A DNA stretch of 21,432 nt from assembly GCA_044356825.1 (NCBI GenBank), contig JBIKVM010000026.1, positions 1-21,432 of the forward strand, read 5' to 3'. The DNA is from JAUREX01 sp044356825 (GTDB taxonomy: Bacteria; Pseudomonadota; Alphaproteobacteria; Rhodobacterales; Rhodobacteraceae). Under the pieces are notes generated by a model, which was not told the origin of the DNA, searched no databases, and saw nothing but the letters and a program-made list of their open reading frames with translations. Of the stretch, positions 1-6,059 are shown piece after piece; the first letter of the stretch is position 1; each line of letters starts with the position of its first letter. A program made the translations under genes and the position numbers.

Positions 1-1
1 C

Positions 2-22
2 TCCACCTTGGGTGAGCATTGA
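2..22 (+). CDS. 3' end of an upstream gene, probably ABC transporter ATP-binding subunit (partial)
   Basis: Frame 2 reads six codons (S-T-L-G-E-H) and then TGA at 20-22. That TGA shares its A with the ATG of the next permease (TGATG), a typical translational-coupling junction. Nothing in six residues identifies the product. The ATPase guess rests only on context: the two permeases and binding protein that follow lack an ATPase, and such operons often place it directly before the permease. It could equally be another gene of the same operon. Confidence 0.35.
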   Translation, partial: STLGEH

Positions 23-870
23 TGTCGGCCGGCTCGGATCGCACGCTGGCGGTCCGGCGTGCCGCGACCCACGGGGCGATCTTCCTGTGCCTGATCGCCG
101 GCTGGGAAATCGGCGCGCGGGCGGGCTGGCTCGATCCTCTGTTCTTCCCGGCCCCGTCGGCGATCCTCGCCTCATTCTGGCGCATCTATGTCGTTCAGAT
201 GAACATCTGGCCCAATCTCGGGGTCTCGCTGGGCCTCGTGTTCGCGGGCTTTGCCATCGGCTCGATCCTGGGCGTGGGGCTTGGCGCGATCGTGGGGCTG
301 AACGCGCTGGTCCGGCGCTTCCTGCAGCCGTATGTGATCGTGATGGAGGCCACCCCGCGCATCGCGGTCGCCCCGCTCATCATCGCGGCGGTGGGTTTCG
401 GGGCGCAATCGAAGATCGCGATCATCATGCTCGTGTGCTTCTTCGCGCCCTTCATCAACACGCTCTCGGGCGTCGTGAACGTGAACGAGGAGCGGCTGCA
501 ACTGTTCCGCTCGCTCGGGGCGTCGAAGTGGCAGATCCTGCGCAAGCTCGTCATGCCCGAGGCGGTGCCCGTCATCATGGCGGGTGAGCGTCTGGCCCTG
601 ACGGCGGCGCTGTCGGGGGTGCTGGTGGCCGAGTTCATCCAGCGCGATCAGGGGATCGGGGCGTTGATCCTGACCTATACGCGCAACCTCAACATGCCGT
701 CGGCCTTCGCCTGCATCTTCACGCTGACGGCAATCGGTTTCGCGATCTTCAAGGGGATGGAGATGCTCGACCGCCATGTCGCCTTCTGGACCAACGAGGA
801 CGGGCTGCGCCGCGTGAGCAGGGCGCGCGCGGCGGCCCATGCCGCGCTTGCGGGGGGGCAGCATGTCTGA
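22..870 (+). CDS. ABC transporter permease, TauC/SsuC type (first of two)
   Basis: Integral inner-membrane permease of 282 residues, part of an ABC importer of the nitrate/sulfonate/taurine/pyrimidine-precursor class. About six hydrophobic segments are visible, beginning near residues 18-35 and 66-92. The cytoplasmic EAA loop that contacts the ATPase lies at about 156-190, with the conserved Gly at 166 in LFRSLGASKW. The ATG at 22 was chosen over a TTG at 19 because it overlaps the preceding stop as TGATG. The 3' end overlaps the next permease by 8 bases. The protein resembles that second permease, including a shared C-terminal VSRARA tail, so the two probably form a heterodimeric channel. 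Family assignment is firm; the substrate is unknown. Confidence 0.9.
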   Translation: MSAGSDRTLAVRRAATHGAIFLCLIAGWEIGARAGWLDPLFFPAPSAILASFWRIYVVQMNIWPNLGVSLGLVFAGFAIGSILGVGLGAIVGLNALVRRFLQPYVIVMEATPRIAVAPLIIAAVGFGAQSKIAIIMLVCFFAPFINTLSGVVNVNEERLQLFRSLGASKWQILRKLVMPEAVPVIMAGERLALTAALSGVLVAEFIQRDQGIGALILTYTRNLNMPSAFACIFTLTAIGFAIFKGMEMLDRHVAFWTNEDGLRRVSRARAAAHAALAGGQHV

Positions 871-1717
871 CGGGGTGCCCGCTCAGGCGGTCCGGTCGGG
901 CGCGCTGGTCGTGCGGATGGCGCCGCATCTGGCCCTTCTCGCTTTCCTGCTCGCGCTCTGGGAATACGCGGTTGTCAGCGGGGCGATCACCTCGATCATG
1001 GTGCCGCGGCCATCGGCGGTAATCGGCGCCATGGTCGATCTCTATGTCCTGCAGGGCACCATCTGGCCGCATTTCCGCATCACGCTGACCGAGGCGGTGG
1101 TGGGCTTTGCCGCGGGCGCCGTCATCGCCATCTCGCTTGCCGTCGCCTCGGCGCTGTCGGACCCGTTCCGCCGCTATGTCGCGCCCTATGCGGTGGTCCT
1201 GAACGTGACGCCGGGGATCGCGCTCACGCCCGTCATCATCGCGTGGTTCGGGTTCGGGATGGGCTCGAAGATCGCGCTGGCGGCGATCATCTCGTTCTTT
1301 CCGATCTTCGTGAACACGCTGACCGGCCTCTCGCAGCGCGATGCCGACAGGGAGGAGCTGTTCCGCTCGCTCGGGGCGACGCCGCGCGATGTGTTCGTCA
1401 AGCTGCGCGTGCCCGCGGCACTGCCGATGATGTTCGCGGGGATGAAAATCGGCCTGACCACGGCCCTGATCGGGGCGGTGGTGGCCGAGTTCGCGCAGGC
1501 GACGGCCGGGGTCGGCGTCTTGATGAACCGCTTTTCGTTCAAGCTCGACATGGCGAATTCGATCGCCTCGCTCCTGAGCATGACGATGATCGGGCTCCTG
1601 CTCTTTTACGCGATGGAGTTTCTCGACGACCGGGTGGTGTTCTGGCGTCGGGATGCCCGCATGACGGCCGTCTCGCGTGCCCGCGCGAGGGCATGGCAGA
1701 CGCGACTCGGGCGTTGA
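863..1717 (+). CDS. ABC transporter permease, TauC/SsuC type (second of two)
   Basis: Second membrane permease of the same importer, 284 residues. The EAA loop is at about 163-190 (ELFRSLGATPRDVF, conserved Gly171), and several transmembrane segments are evident (for example residues 20-40, 78-97 and 136-152). The ATG at 863 is preferred over an in-frame ATG at 839 because a G-rich stretch at 852-858 supplies a ribosome-binding site and the overlap with the first permease is then a short 8 bases. Two different permeases in one operon suggest a heterodimer, whereas many relatives (TauC, SsuC) work as homodimers. It is followed by the binding-protein gene after 35 bases. Confidence 0.9.
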   Translation: MSDGVPAQAVRSGALVVRMAPHLALLAFLLALWEYAVVSGAITSIMVPRPSAVIGAMVDLYVLQGTIWPHFRITLTEAVVGFAAGAVIAISLAVASALSDPFRRYVAPYAVVLNVTPGIALTPVIIAWFGFGMGSKIALAAIISFFPIFVNTLTGLSQRDADREELFRSLGATPRDVFVKLRVPAALPMMFAGMKIGLTTALIGAVVAEFAQATAGVGVLMNRFSFKLDMANSIASLLSMTMIGLLLFYAMEFLDDRVVFWRRDARMTAVSRARARAWQTRLGR

Positions 1718-1737
1718 ATGAGAAACTGCAACCTGAT

Positions 1738-1744
1738 GGGAGGA
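1738..1744 (+). promoter_or_regulatory. Ribosome-binding site of the binding-protein gene
   Basis: GGGAGGA lies 8 bases before the ATG at 1753, a near-ideal Shine-Dalgarno match. It is stronger than those of the permeases, as expected for a binding protein needed in excess. It fixes the start of the binding protein, which would otherwise be ambiguous because the frame is open far upstream. Confidence 0.7.
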
Positions 1745-1752
1745 CTGAAAGA

Positions 1753-2787
1753 ATGACGCTCTTCAAGACGATCCTGCTCGGAACGGCGCTCGCCACGGCG
1801 GCAGCACCGGTTGTCGCGCAGAACCTGACCACCGTGAACATGATCAACCCGCTGCCGCGCTCGACGAACTTCTTCCCGCTCGTCGTCGGTGAGGCGCTCG
1901 GCTATTTCGCCGAGGAAGGCGTTGAGGTGAACCTGCTGCCGTCCGACACCTCGATCCCCTATGTCGCCTTCGTGCAGAACGGCCAGGCCGATCTCGCGAT
2001 GCTCGACCCGGTCGAGACGATCAACGCCGTCGTGGCGGGTGCGGGCATCAACACGGTCTACGAGGTGATGCAGAACGCCCCCGAGGGCATCGGCGTGCTG
2101 GCCTCGGGCCAGATCGACTCGGTCGATGACCTCGTGGGCACGACCGTGGGCCTCGTGTCGGACCGCGACCGCGCCTTCCTTCAGGCGGCACTCGACACCG
2201 TCGGCGCCAACATCGACCAGGTCCAGACCGTCGTTCTGGGCGAAAACGGCCCAACACTCGCGGCGGCGCTGCGCGATGGCACCGTCTCGGCCATCTCGGG
2301 CGCGGCACCGGACTGGATCGCGCTGAATGCCAACGGGATCGAGGTGCGCCTGATCACCCCGGCCGAACTGCTGCCTTCCCCTGCGAACACCTTCGCGATC
2401 AACGCCAGCGCGATCGAGGAAAAGCGTGCCGCCGTGCAGGGCTTCCTCAAGGCATGGTCGAAGGGGATGTATGTCGCCAAGGTGAACCCCGAGATGGTCG
2501 CCCAGGCGCTGCGCAAGGCCGTACCCGAAGAGTGGGAAAACGAGGCGTCGGGCCAACTCTACCTCGAGATGTCGATCGGCATGAACCTGTCGACGACCGA
2601 GCGCCTCGGCGATCTGCAGTCCGGCGTCTGGACTGCGCTGCAGCCGCGCCTTCTGTCGTCGGGGGCAATCCCGCAGGAAGTCGACGTGACAACCTTCCTC
2701 AACGACACCTACATCGCCGCCGCGAACGACTGGGACCGTGCCGAGGTCGAGGCTGAGGCTGCTGCCTGGCTTGAGGCCAACAAGTAA
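1753..2787 (+). CDS. ABC transporter substrate-binding protein, NMT1/THI5-like
   Basis: Periplasmic binding protein of 344 residues that captures the solute for the two preceding permeases. Residues 1-22 form a Sec signal peptide (positively charged start, hydrophobic core, VVA before Q23), so cleavage after Ala22 is likely. The mature N-terminus (NPLPRSTNFFPLVVGEALG, then YFAEEGVEV) is the usual opening of the NMT1/SsuA fold. The segment around residues 76-100, with an AMLDPVETI motif, is also typical. Known relatives bind pyrimidine thiamine precursors, riboflavin, taurine or alkanesulfonates, so the fold alone does not fix the ligand. Neighbouring hydrolases suggest a compound that is degraded rather than used as a cofactor precursor. 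Confidence 0.88.
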   Translation: MTLFKTILLGTALATAAAPVVAQNLTTVNMINPLPRSTNFFPLVVGEALGYFAEEGVEVNLLPSDTSIPYVAFVQNGQADLAMLDPVETINAVVAGAGINTVYEVMQNAPEGIGVLASGQIDSVDDLVGTTVGLVSDRDRAFLQAALDTVGANIDQVQTVVLGENGPTLAAALRDGTVSAISGAAPDWIALNANGIEVRLITPAELLPSPANTFAINASAIEEKRAAVQGFLKAWSKGMYVAKVNPEMVAQALRKAVPEEWENEASGQLYLEMSIGMNLSTTERLGDLQSGVWTALQPRLLSSGAIPQEVDVTTFLNDTYIAAANDWDRAEVEAEAAAWLEANK

Positions 2788-2809
2788 GGTCGGACCCTGT
2801 CCGGCATTG

Positions 2810-2836
2810 CCGCCGCCCGGTCCATCCGGGCGGCGG
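2810..2836 (+). terminator. GC-rich stem-loop after the binding-protein gene
   Basis: A perfect 11-bp stem (CCGCCGCCCGG paired with CCGGGCGGCGG) closes a 5-base loop, TCCAT. It is followed by only two T residues, so it is a poor intrinsic terminator. A stem here, just after the binding-protein gene and before the enzyme genes, more likely partly attenuates transcription or protects the 3' end of the transporter mRNA. This would raise binding-protein output relative to downstream genes. The structure is seen in the sequence; the role is inferred. Confidence 0.5.
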
Positions 2837-2868
2837 TTCACACTCAGATCCCCGAGAGGACCCGCGCC

Positions 2869-3957
2869 ATGACGCACAGCACGATCGACACCCCCGCCCT
2901 CGGCGATGCCGTCAACCGCTACGGCCCGACGGCAGCCCGCCCCGCGCCGGGCGTGGCCAAGCGCCTGTCGACGCCGACCGTCGACATCCATGCCCATGTC
3001 GCCGTGCCCGAGGCCGCGGCCTTCGTGGCCCCCCATCTGGTGATGACCGACATCGCGATGGTGCGCCATTCGAACGCCGAGACGCGCGCGATCAACCTGC
3101 AGCAGGATGCCGACCGCAAGGTCGCGATGGTCGACATGGACGACCGGCTCAAGGTGCTCGATGCGATGGGGATCGATTTCCAGGTCGTCGCGCCACCGCC
3201 CTTCCAGTGCTACTATTCGCTGCCGGTCGAGATCGCCGTGAAGGGCTCGCGCATGGTCAACGACGGGCTCGCGGCCTTTGTCGCCAAGCGCCCCGACCGT
3301 TTCGCAGCCCTCGGGACCGTCGCGCTCCAGGATGCCACCGAAGCAGTGCGCGAACTCGAGTATTGCATGTCGCTCGGCTTCAAGGGGGTCGAGGTGCTGA
3401 CGAACGTCCACGGGGCGGAGTTGTCGGCGCCCCAGTTCGCGCCCTTCTGGAAGCGCGCAGAGGAGTTGCGCGCCCTCGTGATGATCCACCCGAACGGCTT
3501 CACCCATGGCGATCGGTTCCACGATTTCTATTTTTCGAACGTCATCGGCAACCCGCTCGAGACGACGATCGCGCTCCACCACCTGATCTTCTCGGGCACG
3601 CTCGAGCGCTTCCCGAAGCTGCGCATCCTGGCCGTCCACGGCGGGGGCTATCTGCCGGCCTATTCGGGACGGATCGATCACGCATGGGGCGCGCGCCGCG
3701 ACAGCCACGGCGCGCTGCCCAAGCCGCCAACGCACTATCTGCGCAAGATCTTCTTTGACAACGTCGTCTTCACCCCCCACCAGCTGCGCTATCTGGTCGA
3801 GGTGTTCGGGGCGGGCCAGATCGTGATGGGCACCGACTATCCCTATGACATGTGCGACTACGATCCGGTCGAGCATGTCATCAGCGCGGGCCTCTCGGCG
3901 GCAGACACGGCCGCGGTGGCGGGCGGCACGGCGCGCCGACTGCTCGGCCTCGACTGA
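2869..3957 (+). CDS. ACMSD-like metal-dependent amidohydrolase/decarboxylase
   Basis: Amidohydrolase-superfamily TIM-barrel protein (Amidohydro_2) of 362 residues. Candidate metal and catalytic residues are visible in order: H41-A-H43 (VDIHAHV), H207 (MIHPNG), H257 (AVHGGG) and D323 (MGTDYP). From memory their spacing matches aminocarboxymuconate-semialdehyde decarboxylase (H9, H11, H177, H228, D294), with about 30 extra N-terminal residues here. The family includes ACMSD, gamma-resorcylate, 5-carboxyvanillate and isoorotate decarboxylases and some true hydrolases, so a decarboxylation or C-C/C-N hydrolysis of a cyclic acid is likely. It has no signal peptide, so it is cytoplasmic. A GAGAGGA box lies at 2854-2860. 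It is followed after 18 bases by a second hydrolase and very probably shares its transcript. Confidence 0.85.
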   Translation: MTHSTIDTPALGDAVNRYGPTAARPAPGVAKRLSTPTVDIHAHVAVPEAAAFVAPHLVMTDIAMVRHSNAETRAINLQQDADRKVAMVDMDDRLKVLDAMGIDFQVVAPPPFQCYYSLPVEIAVKGSRMVNDGLAAFVAKRPDRFAALGTVALQDATEAVRELEYCMSLGFKGVEVLTNVHGAELSAPQFAPFWKRAEELRALVMIHPNGFTHGDRFHDFYFSNVIGNPLETTIALHHLIFSGTLERFPKLRILAVHGGGYLPAYSGRIDHAWGARRDSHGALPKPPTHYLRKIFFDNVVFTPHQLRYLVEVFGAGQIVMGTDYPYDMCDYDPVEHVISAGLSAADTAAVAGGTARRLLGLD

Positions 3958-3975
3958 TCGCGGAGGCTGATCCCC

Positions 3976-4842
3976 ATGCGCATGACCGACCGCGCGCCCT
4001 ATGTGGCCTTTCCCGACCGTCCGCGCATGCGCCTGCCCGACGGGGCGCGCGTCGCGGTCTGGTTCATCGTCAACGTCGAGGAATGGGCGATCGAGCGGCC
4101 CATGCCGCGGCAGGCGCTGACCGCGCCGATGGGCAACGTGCTCCAGCCCGACCTCCCGAACTGGTCCTGGCACGAATACGGCAACCGCGTGGGGTTCTGG
4201 CGCATCCGCGACGCGCTGGCGCAGCGGGGGCTGCGGGCATCGATGGCGCTGAATGGCAACATCATCAACTCCTACCCCCGCATCGCCGAGGCGGCCCTCG
4301 CCGCGGGGTGGGAGTTCATGGGCCACGGTTTCGTGCAGCGCCCGATGCACCACCTCGATGACCAGCGCGCGGCCATCGATGCCACGGTCGAGACGATCCG
4401 CCGCTTTACCGGCCGCCCGCCGCGCGGCTGGGAAAGTCCGGGCGTGACCGAGACCGAATCGACGCTCGATCACCTCAAGGCGGCCGGGCTCGACTATGTC
4501 TGCAACTGGCCGATCGACGATCTGCCCTCGGAACTCATCACCAGGCACGGGCCGATCCTGCAGGTGCCCTATACGCTCGAGACGAACGACATCGTCGTCC
4601 ACGCGATCCAGCACCTGCCGTCGGATGCCTTCATGCACCGCTGCGTCGCCCAATTCGACCGGCTCTGGGCCGAAGGGGCCGATCAGCCGCGCGTGATGGC
4701 GATCAGCCTTCACCCCTACCTGTCCGGGGTGCCCCACCGCATCGGCTATCTCGAGCGCGCGATCGACCACATCCTCGGCCACGAGGGCGTGGCCTGGATG
4801 ACGGGCGAGGAGATCGCCGACTGGTATCTGGCCGCGCGCTAG
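3976..4842 (+). CDS. Polysaccharide-deacetylase-fold hydrolase, PuuE/allantoinase-like
   Basis: Cytoplasmic protein of 288 residues with no signal peptide. It belongs to the NodB-fold group that includes PuuE allantoinase and cyclic-imide hydrolases rather than sugar deacetylases. Supporting marks are VNVEEW at residues 32-37 where sugar deacetylases have a T-F-D-D motif, the WHEYGNRVGFWRI block at 65-77, the histidine-bearing stretch GHGFVQRPMHH at 116-126, ESPGVTE at 153-159 and SLHPYLSG at 244-251. Relatives open cyclic amides such as allantoin or imides. A GGAGG box at 3962-3966 precedes the ATG at 3976. The pairing with an ACMSD-like enzyme suggests two steps on the same cyclic substrate. 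Family is well supported; the reaction is not known. Confidence 0.82.
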   Translation: MRMTDRAPYVAFPDRPRMRLPDGARVAVWFIVNVEEWAIERPMPRQALTAPMGNVLQPDLPNWSWHEYGNRVGFWRIRDALAQRGLRASMALNGNIINSYPRIAEAALAAGWEFMGHGFVQRPMHHLDDQRAAIDATVETIRRFTGRPPRGWESPGVTETESTLDHLKAAGLDYVCNWPIDDLPSELITRHGPILQVPYTLETNDIVVHAIQHLPSDAFMHRCVAQFDRLWAEGADQPRVMAISLHPYLSGVPHRIGYLERAIDHILGHEGVAWMTGEEIADWYLAAR

Positions 4843-4863
4843 GAACAGGGTGCGAAGGGGCCT

Positions 4864-4884
4864 GCGCGTCAGAGGCTGACGCGC
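4864..4884. repeat. Perfect 9-bp inverted repeat over the convergent gene ends
   Basis: GCGCGTCAG and CTGACGCGC form a 9-bp stem around the 3-base spacer AGG, in the 26-base gap between two convergent genes and extending over the stop codon of the oxidoreductase. It could slow or end transcription from both sides. No T-tract follows on either strand, so calling it a terminator would be speculative. Confidence 0.4.
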
Positions 4885-5873
4885 GCCCCCGTCGCGGCCG
4901 ATTGCGCGATGGCCTCGAAGACGGCCGCGCCGTGGATCATGGCCCGGTGCCCGATCGGAAACGCCGCCCCCCCGCCGATCGCGCTGGCCCATGCGGCAAG
5001 CTCCGCCGCGACCGTGTCGAAGCCGCGGATCTCGCTCGTCTCGGGGGGCTTGGGGGTGCCGTGCCCGCCAAGGGGCGCATCCGGTGTCGGCACGAACGAG
5101 AACTGGTCGAGCCCCGGCGTGCGGATCTCGGCAACCCCGCCCGAGCCATAGAGGCAGAAGCGATAGCTGGGCGCGGTCGCGGTCATGCAACTCACATAGC
5201 CCGAAGCCCCGCCCGCAAAGCGCAGCATGATCGCGGTCGTGTCCTGTGCCCCCGAAGGCGTCGCGCGGTGATGGCTGAGGGCCTGCACCTCGGCGATCTC
5301 GCCCACGAGGTCGATCATCGCATCGATCATGTGGATGCCGAGCCCCGCCATGCCGCCCGCCGGCGACTGGCGCGGATCGACCCGCCAACTGTCGGGCTTG
5401 AGGAACAGGCCGTTCGGCGCCGTCATCGTCCCTTCGGCGTGCAGAAGCGTGCCGATCCGCCCCTCGGCCGTCAGGGCGCGCATCCGTGCCATATGCGGAT
5501 GAAAGCGCCGGTTGTGGCCGAGCCCGATCACCACGCCCGCCTGCTCGACCGCCGCGATGGCGGCCTCGGCCCCGGCGCGCGTCAGGGTGAACGGCTTTTC
5601 GACAAACACATGCTTGCCCGCCCGTGCGGCCGCGATCACCTGCGCGTCATGGTCAAGATGCGGGGTCGCAAGGATGACGGCGTCGATCGCCGGATCGGAC
5701 AGGAGCGCGCCCAGATCGTCATGCATCACGAAGCCTTCGGTGCGGGCGTAATCCTCGGCGGGCGCGCGTCTGCCGGTCGCGCCGGCCACGATCTCGATCG
5801 CGCCGGTGGCCTTCGCGCCCTTGACGAGCGTGCGCCCCCACCAGCCGAGTCCGACGATTGCTGCCTTGACCAT
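4869..5873 (-). CDS. Gfo/Idh/MocA family oxidoreductase
   Basis: NAD(P)-dependent dehydrogenase of 334 residues, probably cytoplasmic. The N-terminal Rossmann domain opens with AAIVGLGWWG (GxGxxG at about 8-13). The family's EKP motif is at E92-K93-P94 (HVFVEKPFTL). The C-terminal substrate domain carries GIHMIDAMIDL with His181 at the usual catalytic site. The ATG at 5873 was chosen because a G-rich AAGGGGGG box precedes it and the Rossmann motif begins at residue 5; the frame remains open further upstream without family sequence. Members oxidise or reduce sugars, inositols, their acids or other hydroxy compounds, so the substrate is open. It converges on the PuuE-like gene and is divergent from the FAD/Fe-S dehydrogenase. 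Confidence 0.87.
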   Translation of the reverse strand: MVKAAIVGLGWWGRTLVKGAKATGAIEIVAGATGRRAPAEDYARTEGFVMHDDLGALLSDPAIDAVILATPHLDHDAQVIAAARAGKHVFVEKPFTLTRAGAEAAIAAVEQAGVVIGLGHNRRFHPHMARMRALTAEGRIGTLLHAEGTMTAPNGLFLKPDSWRVDPRQSPAGGMAGLGIHMIDAMIDLVGEIAEVQALSHHRATPSGAQDTTAIMLRFAGGASGYVSCMTATAPSYRFCLYGSGGVAEIRTPGLDQFSFVPTPDAPLGGHGTPKPPETSEIRGFDTVAAELAAWASAIGGGAAFPIGHRAMIHGAAVFEAIAQSAATGARVSL

Positions 5874-6059
5874 GGTGCTGCCCCCCTTGCCGCATTCCCG
5901 TGCCGGCCATCGTTCCAGCTTCTCGCGCGTGCCTAGCCGAGGCGGACGAGCCGCGCAAGAAAGGGGCGCGGCCCGGCCTGCGGCGCCGTGCGCCGTCGGT
6001 GGCACTTGCATCGCGGCGCGCAATCATGCGTTCTGCACACGCCAATCGGCGGGGAATGG
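5874..6059. other. Divergent intergenic region, oxidoreductase / FAD-Fe-S dehydrogenase
   Basis: These 186 bases separate two divergent starts and must hold promoters for both, unless the genes are read from further away. I see no convincing sigma70 boxes; TTGCAT at 6006-6011 has no good -10 element at the right distance. No clear palindromic operator stands out from the GC-rich background. Confidence 0.4.

Noticed and set aside
852..858. G7 tract near the permease overlap, a possible phase-variable slippage site
   Set aside because: Another G7 (6295-6301) lies in the FAD-binding loop; short G runs are common at this composition, and this one works as a ribosome-binding site. No sign of length variation can be seen from one sequence.
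1606..5388. Minus-strand open frame of about 1260 codons opposite the transporter and enzyme genes
   Set aside because: Its product is low-complexity Arg/His/Asp/Gly-rich with no family motif, and it lies antisense to five well-supported genes. It is a by-product of high GC at third codon positions.
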